A DNA stretch of 54,696 nucleotides, taken from NCBI GenBank assembly GCA_964537505.1, contig CAZICK010000014.1, positions 1-54,696 of the forward strand, given 5' to 3'. Shown one piece after another: positions 43,918 through 53,358 of the stretch; positions within the stretch are counted from its first letter, which is position 1; each line of letters opens with the position of its first letter. The notes beneath the pieces are model-generated. The model was not told the DNA's origin and did no database searches. It saw only the letters and a program-made list of their open reading frames with translations. Position numbers and translations under genes: made by a program. The stretch is from DAINBT01 sp036732785. Its GTDB lineage: Bacteria > Planctomycetota > Phycisphaerae > Sedimentisphaerales > SM23-30.

Positions 43918-45303
43918 CTACACAATAATCCGGGCCAGCTCGCGGAACTTGAACACCAAATAGCCAAACAAAGCAACGACGCCGCCTTTAAGCAGGACCA
44001 TAAAAAACAAGCACTCCCAAAGCAGTTGCCAGGAGACCATTTTTCCTTTTTCAATCTGCGGGACCGGATCGTAGGTGGCAAACTTGGGAAAAATGTTCAC
44101 TATCGGAGTGAGCACTATTCTTAGAGTTCTGCCAGCGTCCCAAATCAGAGCATCACTGATGAATTCGCTGGCCAGACCCGTCACATACACCACCAATACC
44201 AACAGCACCGCTACAGGAAAACTCAGCCAGGCGCCGATGGCTATGCCAAAGGCCCCCAGAAAAAGCAGCCGCAAATAAATCATCAGAATAGACCGAATAA
44301 AGTTGCCTTCGAAACCGCCGGCAACATAAAGAGCTTCTATCCCGGTGTCGGGCGGATGAAGAACCGTTACATTACGCTGGGGAGTAAGGTTGCGATAATA
44401 AACATAAAGATCGCCTTGCGGAGAAACGGCACTTACAGGAACGGGAAATTCATGCACGGTACGAATAACTTCTTTTCGGGGAGGTAAAAGGTCGCCGCCA
44501 TAAATAAGCGGATCTTTAGGGCCGAACCCCCATTCGTTAACAACATTGAGATCGAACGGGTTCTCCGAAACGTCATGTTTGTAGCGGATGTAAATGTAAC
44601 CATTTTCGCGATCGACAGGAAAAATATCGGTAAAATGCCAAACAATATGGCTGCCCGAAGGGACCGCGCCCTGGGCCATGGTAAGCCGTTTGTCATAATC
44701 TCTGGTTAAGGTCTGCCGTAGATACTTGAGGCGGAGGGGATTGTTTTTGTATGTTTCCGGTTCACTGCGAACAGCCTGATCTATTTCCTGTTCGACGATT
44801 TTATGGACTTTATCACTGATATCCGGCAATTGTGGCTTGACGGCACGGCGGGCGACAAAAACCAGCTCTTTCAGTTTGGCTTTTTCATAATCGTTTTGCG
44901 GCTCCCAGTATTGCAGGAAACGGGCCAGACCGTAGATGGCGCCGGAAGTGATTAGCAGACAAGCGAAATTCAGCATCGCCATACCGAGAAATTTGCCAAT
45001 CATGTACTGCCCGCGGCTGACGGGCTTGGTGGCAATGGTAAATATTTCTTTACGCTTAATATCGCGGGTAATGGTGGCAATAGAGACAAAAATCGTCAGC
45101 AAAGCCAAAAAACCGGCGGTGAAACTTAAACTGTAACTCAGGAAGGTTTGTACTTTTTCATCGGCCCCACCGATGCCGCGGTGCAGCCACCACGCAAAAA
45201 AAACGGTATAGGAGAAGGTTATCAAAATGGTGAATACCACCAGAACCCTCATTCGCAAAACCTCTTTCACCAGGTTTCGCGCTATGGCCCAAACTCCACT
45301 CAT
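43918..45303 (-). CDS. ABC-2-type transporter permease with large extracytoplasmic domain
   Basis: A 461-residue membrane protein. One helix near the N-terminus (VLVVFTILITFSYTVFFAWW) is followed by helices at about 50-75 and 105-130. A large hydrophilic domain (about 140-335) carries LVFVARRAVKPQLPDISDKV and DIFPVDRENGYIYIRYKHD. Three or four C-terminal helices (from SILMIYLRLLFLGAFGIAIG) complete it. The signature KEIFTIATKPVSRGQYMIGKFLG is typical of ABC-2 subunits and recurs in the orphan permease at 53.4 kb (TKTVSRSAFVIGKFIG). It starts 21 bases after the ATPase gene. The cargo is unknown; the large external domain suggests handling of an envelope component. Confidence 0.85.
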   Translation of the reverse strand: MSGVWAIARNLVKEVLRMRVLVVFTILITFSYTVFFAWWLHRGIGGADEKVQTFLSYSLSFTAGFLALLTIFVSIATITRDIKRKEIFTIATKPVSRGQYMIGKFLGMAMLNFACLLITSGAIYGLARFLQYWEPQNDYEKAKLKELVFVARRAVKPQLPDISDKVHKIVEQEIDQAVRSEPETYKNNPLRLKYLRQTLTRDYDKRLTMAQGAVPSGSHIVWHFTDIFPVDRENGYIYIRYKHDVSENPFDLNVVNEWGFGPKDPLIYGGDLLPPRKEVIRTVHEFPVPVSAVSPQGDLYVYYRNLTPQRNVTVLHPPDTGIEALYVAGGFEGNFIRSILMIYLRLLFLGAFGIAIGAWLSFPVAVLLVLVVYVTGLASEFISDALIWDAGRTLRIVLTPIVNIFPKFATYDPVPQIEKGKMVSWQLLWECLFFMVLLKGGVVALFGYLVFKFRELARIIV

Positions 45304-45324
45304 CGCTGTCCTTTCCTGAGATTC

Positions 45325-46668
45325 TTACCGGCCGGGTGGGGGAATATCGTCTTGAGAATCGCCGTCGGCTGAATCTTCCGATGGGACTGAGTGACCATCG
45401 ACCCGGTGACCGCCAAGCAGGTTGTCAATAACACCACGATCCACCAGCAAATCGTCTGAACTGCGATCCTTAATATCGACAGGCTCAACCGACGCGGTTA
45501 AATCGTCATCCCCCTTCCATTGATCAGCCGAATCCCCATCCCCGGAGGCGACCTCTGTGGTGGAAGAGCCGATCAGCGATTCGAGCACTTCGTCCCGGAC
45601 GGTCTCCTCCTCCAGTGGCGCCACAGCCAAAGGCCCCTGCGTTGAAGAAGATTCGTCACTCGGCCCGAGAAGGTCGCTCTGTGACTGCCGATCTGTGACC
45701 AATTGTTCAATAACGGCCCTGGATTCGTCTTCCGGCGAAACGGAAGCAGTAAGAAAATCACTCACTCCTGAACCGATTATAGCGCCGGAAGTCTCGATTT
45801 GCGACGCCTGAGCCTCAGAGACAATACGCAAAAAAACTTCCTCCAATCGGTCACGGGGAGTTTCTACCTCAACTTGGCAACCAGGATACTGATCAATGAT
45901 GATATTTTCGATCTTGGCGATGGTATCGGGCGACAGGGCCGGACTTAAAATCTGGGTAAACTCCCGGCGGGAAAGCATCTCGTCAACACTTCCCTGCTTC
46001 TGCGTTTTGCCACCATAAAGAATACATATACGGTCACAAACATCTTCGACATCGGCCAACAGATGGCTGCACAGCAGTACCGTTTTTCCTCGTCGGCCGA
46101 GTTCGCGAATGAGGTCCTTGATTTGTCGGGTACCGATAGGATCGAGCCCGGCGGTCGGTTCGTCGAGGATCAATAGATCCGGATCGTTTATCAGCGCCTG
46201 AGCCAAACCGATTCGGCGGATCATACCTTTGGAATATTCGCCGATGGGCCGGCGAGAAACACTGACCAGTCCGACCATCTCCAAAAGACTATCGATACGT
46301 TGGCGACGGCTTGTTCTTGTTATTCCAAACAATCGCCCGTAAAAATCCAGTGTCTCACGAGCATTGAGAAAAGGATAAAGATACGATTCTTCCGGCAGAT
46401 AACCGATCCGGGCATTGGTCTTGACGTCACCGGGATGTTGGCCAAGAACACGGGCCCAGCCGCGGGTCGTATGCAATAGTCCCAACAGCATCTTAATGGT
46501 GGTGCTTTTGCCGGACCCATTGGGGCCTAACAAACCAAAAACCTCATGAGCGGTAATCTCCAGGTCAAGGTTGTCAACGGCAACAACCCGTTGGTGTCCC
46601 CAAAAATCACGAAATATTTTAGTCAGTCCCGCGGTCTGAATCGCCAGGTTTTTTTTCTCATCCGCCAT
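45325..46668 (-). CDS. ABC transporter ATP-binding protein with acidic C-terminal extension
   Basis: A 447-residue protein with the nucleotide-binding domain in residues 1-240: Walker A GPNGSGKST (about 48-56), Q-loop region RIGYLPEESYLYPF, signature YSKGMIRRIGLAQAL (a common variant of LSGGQ in ABC-2 exporters), Walker B LLILDEPTAGLDPIG, and the switch His in LLCSHLLADVEDV. A family-typical extension follows to about 295. The last 150 residues are acidic and low-complexity (SPEDESRAVIEQLV, ASGDGDSADQWKGDDDLTAS) and not normal for the family. The start lies 27 bases past the P1B ATPase stop. It powers the permease encoded just downstream. Confidence 0.92.
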   Translation of the reverse strand: MADEKKNLAIQTAGLTKIFRDFWGHQRVVAVDNLDLEITAHEVFGLLGPNGSGKSTTIKMLLGLLHTTRGWARVLGQHPGDVKTNARIGYLPEESYLYPFLNARETLDFYGRLFGITRTSRRQRIDSLLEMVGLVSVSRRPIGEYSKGMIRRIGLAQALINDPDLLILDEPTAGLDPIGTRQIKDLIRELGRRGKTVLLCSHLLADVEDVCDRICILYGGKTQKQGSVDEMLSRREFTQILSPALSPDTIAKIENIIIDQYPGCQVEVETPRDRLEEVFLRIVSEAQASQIETSGAIIGSGVSDFLTASVSPEDESRAVIEQLVTDRQSQSDLLGPSDESSSTQGPLAVAPLEEETVRDEVLESLIGSSTTEVASGDGDSADQWKGDDDLTASVEPVDIKDRSSDDLLVDRGVIDNLLGGHRVDGHSVPSEDSADGDSQDDIPPPGR

Positions 46669-46695
46669 TATTTTCCACTTCCCGTATAATTAACC

Positions 46696-48732
46696 TTAAA
46701 CTGCCGGGGCGGGGCTTATGCCGCCGCCTTGAGGGGCAGTCATTTCATCGGAAGCCGCCGTTTCGTCACCGAAGCTTCGCTCGGATGGAGCCTCATAATG
46801 ACTCAGGTCCTCACCCAAACGCACCAAACGGGCACTGTTAAAGACGATGACCAGCGAACCTACCAGGTGCAGGAGCACGGCCACAACCGGCGGGAGCCAA
46901 CCCTGTGCGCTGAAAATAACACCAAAAATGATAAACAGCACACCAAACCCGAGATTTTGCATAACCACTCGGCGGGTGGTACGGGACAACTGCACCAGAA
47001 AAGAAAGACGGTTCAGATCGTTATTCATCAGGGCAATTGAAGCGCTGTTGATGGCAACATCACTGCCGGCGGCACCCATTGCCACTCCCAGATCACCGGC
47101 GGCCAAAGCCGGAGCGTCATTAACGCCATCACCGACAACAGCCACGCGATAACCCTCCCGCTGCAGTTGATGGACCAGGTGCAGTTTTTCGTGGGGCAGG
47201 CACTGGGCCTTGACTTCGCCACAGCCCATTTCCGCGGCAACGCGCCTGGCCACGGCCAGGCGATCTCCAGTGACCATTACCAATCGCTTCATACCCAAAC
47301 TCGCCAAATCGGCAACGGCGTTGCGTGCTTCCGGACGGGTACGGTCTTCCATACCGATCCAGCCGATGCATTTGCCGTCCTGGGCCACGTATAGCAGACT
47401 GAGTCCTTCGGGCGGCGCCATTTGTTCCTGACTGACGGAAGTCATTTCAATGCCCTGCGATTCGAGCCAGCTTTCACGTCCGATCACAACTGCCTTACCG
47501 TCAACTGTGGCACTGACGCCGCGGCCGGAGGTCTCTTTAAAATTTTCCGGTTTGGTCAGCGACAATCGCGCCTTGCCGGCTACTTCCAGCAGTGCACGGG
47601 CGGCAGGGTGTTTACTGAACTGTTCGGCCGATGCCGCGGCCCTCAACATCTCGGCAGGATCGACACCGTCAACAGGAGTCAGCTTGGTTACCGACAATTG
47701 ACCGGTAGTCAGAGTGCCGGTCTTGTCGAATATGATGGCGTTGAGTCGGCCGGCCGATTCCAGATCCGCCACATTCTTAACCAGAATACCCAAACGGGCG
47801 GCACAACTTAAGGCCGCCACCATCGCGGTCGGAGTCGCCAGAATCAGGGCACACGGACAGGCAATAATCAAAGCCGATATGGCATTGGTAAGCTCGGTAA
47901 AGTAAAAGATAAGACCAGCGACCATAAGTATGACGGGCGTGTACCATTGTACATAGCGGTCGATTATACGCATAATCGGAATCTTAGTCTGCTCGGCCTG
48001 CATGATCAGCGACTGCACTTTGCCCAGGGTAGTCTCAGAACCGGCGCTAGCCACTTCGACATCCATGGCGCCGGTCAGATTACTTGTGCCCGCAAAGACC
48101 TGATCGTTTGGAGCCTTGTCCACCGGAATCGATTCGCCCGTAATCGTAGCCTGATTGACGGTGGATTGACCTGAGACAACCTTGCCGTCGGCTGGAATAT
48201 TGTCGCCGGGACGAACGCGGATAACCTGACCGCGATGGAGCAGGTGCGCCTCGACCTCCGATTCGGAACCGTCCGACGCCAACAAATGCGCCTTGGTCGG
48301 TGTGATGCGGATCAGCGATTCGATGGAGGCCCTCGCTCCAAGCGCCGTGCGCGTTTCGATCAGCTCCGCCAGCAGCATAAAAAACGCCACCGCCCCGGCC
48401 GTACGATAATCCTTAACGGCAAAGGCCGCTATGATCGCCAAAGCCACCAACTCGTCCATGTGACTGCGCCCTTTGATCAGCGAATAAAAGGCATGACAGA
48501 TAATCGGCGCCGCCAACAGAATCGCACCCACCATGGCCATCAAATCCGCCTGCCCCTTACTACCATTCAACAGGTACTCGGCAATCAGACTGTTAATCAA
48601 CAGCATACCACCCAGTAAGGTTGCCAAAAGACTCAGGCTCACACGAAATGTGCGGGAACGGGTCTTCCGGCAATCACAACCGGCATGATCGTGAACCTCA
48701 TGATCCAATAAATTATGATGATTATGTACCAT
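46696..48732 (-). CDS. Heavy-metal-translocating P1B-type ATPase
   Basis: A 678-residue metal pump. The N-terminus is His-rich (MVHNHHNLLDHEVHDHAGCD) and lacks an HMA ferredoxin-like domain. Landmarks in order are TGES (actuator), IIACPCALILATPTAM (CPC metal site in the membrane), DKTGTLTTG (phosphorylation Asp), KHPAA (HP motif) and VGDGVNDAPAL. The last helix reads AVLLHLVGSLVIVFNSARL, with His where zinc/cadmium pumps of the ZntA group have a metal-ligand Asp. Zn, Cd, Co or another metal is possible; I would not choose. The protein is exported to the inner membrane and should remove metal from the cytosol. It lies between the SPFH genes and the ABC genes. Confidence 0.93.
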   Translation of the reverse strand: MVHNHHNLLDHEVHDHAGCDCRKTRSRTFRVSLSLLATLLGGMLLINSLIAEYLLNGSKGQADLMAMVGAILLAAPIICHAFYSLIKGRSHMDELVALAIIAAFAVKDYRTAGAVAFFMLLAELIETRTALGARASIESLIRITPTKAHLLASDGSESEVEAHLLHRGQVIRVRPGDNIPADGKVVSGQSTVNQATITGESIPVDKAPNDQVFAGTSNLTGAMDVEVASAGSETTLGKVQSLIMQAEQTKIPIMRIIDRYVQWYTPVILMVAGLIFYFTELTNAISALIIACPCALILATPTAMVAALSCAARLGILVKNVADLESAGRLNAIIFDKTGTLTTGQLSVTKLTPVDGVDPAEMLRAAASAEQFSKHPAARALLEVAGKARLSLTKPENFKETSGRGVSATVDGKAVVIGRESWLESQGIEMTSVSQEQMAPPEGLSLLYVAQDGKCIGWIGMEDRTRPEARNAVADLASLGMKRLVMVTGDRLAVARRVAAEMGCGEVKAQCLPHEKLHLVHQLQREGYRVAVVGDGVNDAPALAAGDLGVAMGAAGSDVAINSASIALMNNDLNRLSFLVQLSRTTRRVVMQNLGFGVLFIIFGVIFSAQGWLPPVVAVLLHLVGSLVIVFNSARLVRLGEDLSHYEAPSERSFGDETAASDEMTAPQGGGISPAPAV

Positions 48733-48803
48733 ATTGCTTCACTCTTAATTTCATTGTTATATCACTATCAATTGACTCCGTAGTGGAACAGCGCCGACGG
48801 TTA

Positions 48804-50063
48804 TTACTGTTTTTTCTCCTTATCGTCACCGGCTTTTTTCAGCGTAGGATCCCGGCTCAGGTAGGCTCGCCATTCCACAGGTTTCCCGTCGGCGACCGGC
48901 AGCACAAAAGACTCGTCAGCACCGGCCATTACCTCACGTAGCGTTTCCTGATATAACTGATCGACAGTCACCGCCAGAAGTTCGTCAAATACTCCCTGCT
49001 GTTTGGCCTGATCGTCGGGAAACTTCTCCACGGCAACCTTCCTGACCTCAGCCAACACCTCATCAAGATAACCGGCGTCGGCCTCGGCGGACTTGACCAC
49101 CGTTTCACGGTAGGCATTAGCCTCTGTTACAATCGTTTTAGCATCTGCTTCGGCCCTGCTGATCACCTCGTTGGCCTTAGCATTGGCGGTCTTAAGCAGA
49201 CTATTTCTCATGCTGCGAGCCGCGGTGGCATCGTCAAAAGCCTGCTTAACCTGACGCGGCGTATCTTTGCTGACAAGGTTTAGTTCGCTGACCTTCAATC
49301 CCACTCCAAGTGAATCTAAATGGCTCGTCATTACTCGCTGAACATCTTCTCTGAACTCCGTGGGATTACGCCAGATTATCATATCGATATCACGATTGGC
49401 GCTGACCACTATCACCGAATCGGACAATACGTCTTGTAAAAGATGGTTCACGGAGGACCATCCTTCTTTCGTACCGTCCCAAAGCTGCTCGACAAAACCA
49501 ATCGGCTCGGAAACAAAATAACGAACAACCCATTTGCTGTGAACCAGGTTATAGTCGGTCAGGGCCAAATCCAAACCTGTTTTCCCCGAGCCGCTATCGC
49601 CGGAAACTCCGGGCAATCCACTTTCAGGGACAATGCCCGAGGCGGTCAGACTGTAGCCATCACGTACAAACTGCAGCGTCCTTCCCAACTGCGATTTTTC
49701 ATCGTACCAAAAAGAATCAATCGCTAATTCCCGTACCGCCGTATCAGCCGGAATCCTGATCACCTCTTCTACATAAGGCCATATCCAATGCAATCCGGGC
49801 TTTTGAATGGCGCCGGTCCCCGCACCACGTACCCTGCCAAAACGCAACTCCACTGCCAGTTCGTTTGGTTTGACTCGATAAGCTCCACTTGCGATAAACA
49901 ACATTATCACACAAACAATGCAAATCTTCAAAAGCACAAACACCCACTTGAGGGCATCGGCCAACGCCTGACCTCCCGGATCGAGACCTTCCTGCCTAAT
50001 CGGGGAAATCCCGCCCGGTTGACCAGGCGATTGCTTTTCCAGATTGTTCTGTTGTTCACTCAT
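48804..50063 (-). CDS. hflK: SPFH/band-7 protein, HflK-like
   Basis: A 419-residue HflK-type protein. The N-terminus is Gln/Gly/Pro-rich (NNLEKQSPGQPGGISP), then one membrane helix (VFVLLKICIVCVIMLFIASG, about 40-60). The SPFH domain starts VKPNELAVELRFGRV and contains GLHWIWPYVEEVIRI. A helical, Ala/Glu-rich segment follows (ANAKANEVISRAEADAKTIV). HflK and HflC form a ring complex around the FtsH protease and limit its action on membrane proteins. It lies 46 bases after hflC on the same strand, the reverse of the common hflK-hflC order. ftsH is not in the window. Confidence 0.85.
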   Translation of the reverse strand: MSEQQNNLEKQSPGQPGGISPIRQEGLDPGGQALADALKWVFVLLKICIVCVIMLFIASGAYRVKPNELAVELRFGRVRGAGTGAIQKPGLHWIWPYVEEVIRIPADTAVRELAIDSFWYDEKSQLGRTLQFVRDGYSLTASGIVPESGLPGVSGDSGSGKTGLDLALTDYNLVHSKWVVRYFVSEPIGFVEQLWDGTKEGWSSVNHLLQDVLSDSVIVVSANRDIDMIIWRNPTEFREDVQRVMTSHLDSLGVGLKVSELNLVSKDTPRQVKQAFDDATAARSMRNSLLKTANAKANEVISRAEADAKTIVTEANAYRETVVKSAEADAGYLDEVLAEVRKVAVEKFPDDQAKQQGVFDELLAVTVDQLYQETLREVMAGADESFVLPVADGKPVEWRAYLSRDPTLKKAGDDKEKKQ

Positions 50064-50109
50064 ATCTTTTTCTCTTTTGTGCTGTTTCGTCTTACTTTTA
50101 ACGTTGTCG

Positions 50110-51063
50110 CTACTTTTGGCTGTCTTCCGCTTTGCCGCCGATGTTCACGCCGCTTTGCAGCAACTCGTAGGGCGGCGATTTACTGTCGAGAATAATTGTG
50201 GTCCGTTCGCTAAGTGTTTTACGCAGTGTTTCAAGCTTGCGGAAATAATTAGCCAACTGCGGATTTGCCAAAAAACTGTCATAATGCCGCGCCGCTTCAG
50301 CATCTCCCTTGCCCATAATGTCTTTGGCCGAGGCCTGAGCACGGGCTTTGGTCATAGTGGCTTTGCTGTCGGCATCGGCGACAATGCTGTCAGCCTGAGC
50401 CTGTCCCTGGGCTAACAGCGTCCGGACCACCGCTTCACGGTCTTCTTTCATGCGATTAAAAACATTTTCGCTGACCGAATCGGGCACACCCAACCGTTTG
50501 ATCCCCAAATCGACAATTTCGATACCATGACCACTTGAAGTGCCTGCCTTTTCCCTGATACGCCCGAGCATACCACCGGGCTGACCGGGCAAGCCTTTCT
50601 CCAGGGCAGGCAGCTTAAACTTCTCACGATCCAGAGTTACCAATTGGCCAAGGTTGTATTCTGAAAAAATATTGGCGGTATCGGCCATCCAGTTACGAAT
50701 AGTTTTCTCGGCCTCGAACACCACATCTTCACTTTGGGCGACGCCACTGCGGAAACTCTCATAAAAAACCGCCGGATCGGTAATACGCCAATTGACGTAA
50801 ACCGTCAAAATAATATTCGTCTCGTCCCTGGTTTTTGTCTCGATCGTCTGCTGCTCCAGTGTGCGAATACGCCCGTCAAAGGCCACCACTGACTGCCAGG
50901 GCCAAATCCACTTGAGACCAGGCTCAGTCTCCTGACGACTGATCTTGCCGAAGGTCAGCACCAGAGCCTTCTCCTTCCAGCGAACTGTAAACGTAACCAT
51001 GTACAGCACCAGGACGCTCACGATAATCAAAGCAACAATTACCGCACTAATATGCTTTTTCAC
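50110..51063 (-). CDS. hflC: SPFH/band-7 protein, HflC-like
   Basis: A 317-residue HflC-type protein with one N-terminal membrane helix (AVIVALIIVSVLVLYMVTF, about 6-25). An SPFH domain follows (EKALVLTFGKISRQETEPGLKWIWPW, then RIRTLEQQTIETKTRDETNI). The helical part contains KEDREAVVRTLLAQGQAQAD and ADSKATMTKARAQASAKDIM. The motif set fits HflC, the partner of HflK in the FtsH-modulating complex. Its start overlaps the end of the upstream 659-residue SPFH gene by 4 bases (ATGA), so translation is coupled. One oddity is a Gly/Pro insert, KGLPGQPGGMLGRIREKAGT, in the middle of the domain. Confidence 0.88.
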   Translation of the reverse strand: MKKHISAVIVALIIVSVLVLYMVTFTVRWKEKALVLTFGKISRQETEPGLKWIWPWQSVVAFDGRIRTLEQQTIETKTRDETNIILTVYVNWRITDPAVFYESFRSGVAQSEDVVFEAEKTIRNWMADTANIFSEYNLGQLVTLDREKFKLPALEKGLPGQPGGMLGRIREKAGTSSGHGIEIVDLGIKRLGVPDSVSENVFNRMKEDREAVVRTLLAQGQAQADSIVADADSKATMTKARAQASAKDIMGKGDAEAARHYDSFLANPQLANYFRKLETLRKTLSERTTIILDSKSPPYELLQSGVNIGGKAEDSQK

Positions 51064-53039
51064 TTGCCAGTCTCCTGTTTCGGTTCCTCCAGGCCCAGAT
51101 CGAACAAATCCGGCTGGAGTTTTTCTTTAAGATCGAGTTCGTAAATCCAACTGTTGACATTATCCGAAGTGATAACATATTTTCGCATGGCAGGCAGCAT
51201 CCGATCCATCACCGAAAGATACTCCCGCCACAGATACACCTGCCCGCCTTTTTGGTACGCTTCGATTTGATGGGCAAAACGCTCACCGTCAGCACGCGCC
51301 ACCTCGCTTCGCTCGAATGCATAACCTTGCGCATTAAATTGCAGAACTTCGCTTTCACCACCGGCCTTGGCCAAAATCTCCTGGGCCTCACCTTGCGCCT
51401 TAAGCACCTTGGCCTGTTTTTCCTGTAGAGCTCCGACCACTTTCTCGAAGGCTTCGGCTACCTGGATGGGCGGATGGACCGACTCCAGTCCCACAAAAGT
51501 GATCTTTACCCCCATCTCGGACTGATCCACCTGCTCCTGAATGTTTTTCTGCAGAGCTTGAGCCGTTTTATTTCGCCCAGGACCAAGCAGACTGTCAATG
51601 TCGTAGCTGGCACAATAGTGGACGGCCTGCTGATAACAAATAGCCTTAAGCAGCTTTTGCGGATCAAGATAACATCTGTCCTGACCGTAACCATACTCAG
51701 ACACATTCACAATGCGATAATGAACCGACAGGGCCACCACCAGCATATCGAAATCGTTTTGCTCCACGGACCTGTCATCCGGTTTCTCGCCGGCGCCAAC
51801 CTCAGTTTCAATTCTGCCTCCGGAATCGCCAACGGCTACCATAAAAGGATATTCCTCTTTCCAATGTTCCTTGGTCCATAAAATGGGGGTGAGATCAGGT
51901 ATCTCCCGCCCAGTCTTTTCATTAATTTGAGGGTCTTTCCTTACAAATCCCACATCTATTATCTGTAATTTACCTACGGGAAAAGTCCTGATCTTGTCCA
52001 TCGGCCAGGGCAGCTTCAAATGAAGACCGCTTTCATAAGGCTTTTCGATATTGACCGGCACGCCGAAACGCTCCAGTACACCCAGATCGCCCGGCGGCAC
52101 AATGGCAAACGAACTCAACAGATACAAAGCCAACCCCTGCATCAGGATCAACGGAACGATTGCGCGGGACAGTAATCTGAAAAACCACGTCTCAGAAACC
52201 TTAAAACCAAATTGATAATCGATCGCATGGGCCGCGGTACGGAATATCCCACCCGGTTCGCTGAAAAGCCCCAACAAGCGTGATTCGTAGGCCGCTCTTC
52301 GATAACGACCCTTGACTCGCGGTCGGTAGGCATCGAGAACAAGGTTCAAAACGATCTCAACGCCTATGACAAGCATCAGACCCACCAACACATATTGCCC
52401 GAACCGCTCAGCCTTTTCGATATAGGTATCCGGTATCAGAAAAATTATGGCCAAACCGAAACTGGCCAACGCATTGCTCAAAAGGTAACTGCCCCCAGCC
52501 CGCAACGGCCGCCATTCCGGCTGACGACTCATACCAACCGCATACCGCGAAAAAAGAAAACTCACAAGGGCAAATCCGACCAGAAAAGATGCCGTTCTTA
52601 CATCACGACCGGCAAAAACCACTAAGTCACCTATCTTGACCGCCTGTGCCAAAAAGTAGCCAATCACCAGAAGATACCCGGCAATCAATATCGCAAACCC
52701 AGGCAGCAGATATCTCTCCAGCCATGCCAAACGCTTGGCCGCTAAACTAAAACTGCCTTCCAGCGAAGAAGATTCAAAAACAGAGGTATCCTTCCCTTCA
52801 CGTCGCAATCTCTGATACTGCTCGGCATCAAGACGCTCTTCCTGTGTCAGCCGCTGCTGACGAAACTGCAAAAGCAGAATCAACCAAATACCCGCCCCAC
52901 CAAAAAAATGATACGCACCAATCGCGACCGCCAGAGAACCGGCGCCGGCCGAAACAAACAACATCAAAACAAAAAACAATAATTGCAGCACAAAAGCGAT
53001 AAGCGATAATACTTCAGCTCGTCTCGGTGATTGTTTCAT
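51060..53039 (-). CDS. Polytopic membrane protein with SPFH/band-7 domain (third HflK-like paralogue)
   Basis: A 659-residue protein with an unusual N-terminal half: about seven hydrophobic segments, including FVLQLLFFVLMLFVSAGAGS, YLLPGFAILIAGYLLVIGYF and VLVGLMLVIGVEIVLNLVLD. It leads into a membrane helix (LILMQGLALYLLSSFAIVPP) and an SPFH domain (PPGDLGVLERFGVPVNIEKP, HLKLPWPMDKIRTFPVGKLQ). The helical part holds VGALQEKQAKVLKAQGEAQE and GGESEVLQFNAQGYAFERSE. HflK-like at its core, but with a multi-span membrane module that E. coli HflK lacks. First gene of the SPFH operon, overlapping hflC by 4 bases. It probably joins the same ring complex; that is inference. Confidence 0.8.
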   Translation of the reverse strand: MKQSPRRAEVLSLIAFVLQLLFFVLMLFVSAGAGSLAVAIGAYHFFGGAGIWLILLLQFRQQRLTQEERLDAEQYQRLRREGKDTSVFESSSLEGSFSLAAKRLAWLERYLLPGFAILIAGYLLVIGYFLAQAVKIGDLVVFAGRDVRTASFLVGFALVSFLFSRYAVGMSRQPEWRPLRAGGSYLLSNALASFGLAIIFLIPDTYIEKAERFGQYVLVGLMLVIGVEIVLNLVLDAYRPRVKGRYRRAAYESRLLGLFSEPGGIFRTAAHAIDYQFGFKVSETWFFRLLSRAIVPLILMQGLALYLLSSFAIVPPGDLGVLERFGVPVNIEKPYESGLHLKLPWPMDKIRTFPVGKLQIIDVGFVRKDPQINEKTGREIPDLTPILWTKEHWKEEYPFMVAVGDSGGRIETEVGAGEKPDDRSVEQNDFDMLVVALSVHYRIVNVSEYGYGQDRCYLDPQKLLKAICYQQAVHYCASYDIDSLLGPGRNKTAQALQKNIQEQVDQSEMGVKITFVGLESVHPPIQVAEAFEKVVGALQEKQAKVLKAQGEAQEILAKAGGESEVLQFNAQGYAFERSEVARADGERFAHQIEAYQKGGQVYLWREYLSVMDRMLPAMRKYVITSDNVNSWIYELDLKEKLQPDLFDLGLEEPKQETGK

Positions 53040-53088
53040 GTTGTTACCTATCCCTCTGATTCTACTGACACTTACATTTGTCCGATAA

Positions 53089-53304
53089 TCAGGCGAACCA
53101 GGCTACTGGTCCAGCCGTAATCGACATCAGCGCAACACCGCCGCCACAGCCATAATCGGCAATGAATGCCAAACCGTATAAAATAACCGATAAACCAATG
53201 GTTTGCAAATACGATTTCGGCGATACCGCCGCAAGTAATGCCGGGCCGTAAGCCCTAATGCCGGATTTTTGGTTGCAATTATTAGTCTTATGTGCAAACA
53301 TCAA
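53089..53304 (-). CDS. Possible small membrane protein (71 aa)
   Basis: A short frame with one or two hydrophobic segments (SVILYGLAFIADYG, GGGVALMSITAGPVAWF), starting TTG-ATG, 49 bases before the SPFH operon. No Shine-Dalgarno is visible, and it does not match a family I know. It could be a real small protein upstream of the SPFH genes or chance coding in the divergent promoter region (53040-53358), which holds nothing else I can support. Confidence 0.25.
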   Translation of the reverse strand: MMFAHKTNNCNQKSGIRAYGPALLAAVSPKSYLQTIGLSVILYGLAFIADYGCGGGVALMSITAGPVAWFA

Positions 53305-53358
53305 TAAAACTCGATTATATGACGATTAACTCATTATACTAACACAGGAGCAGCACAG

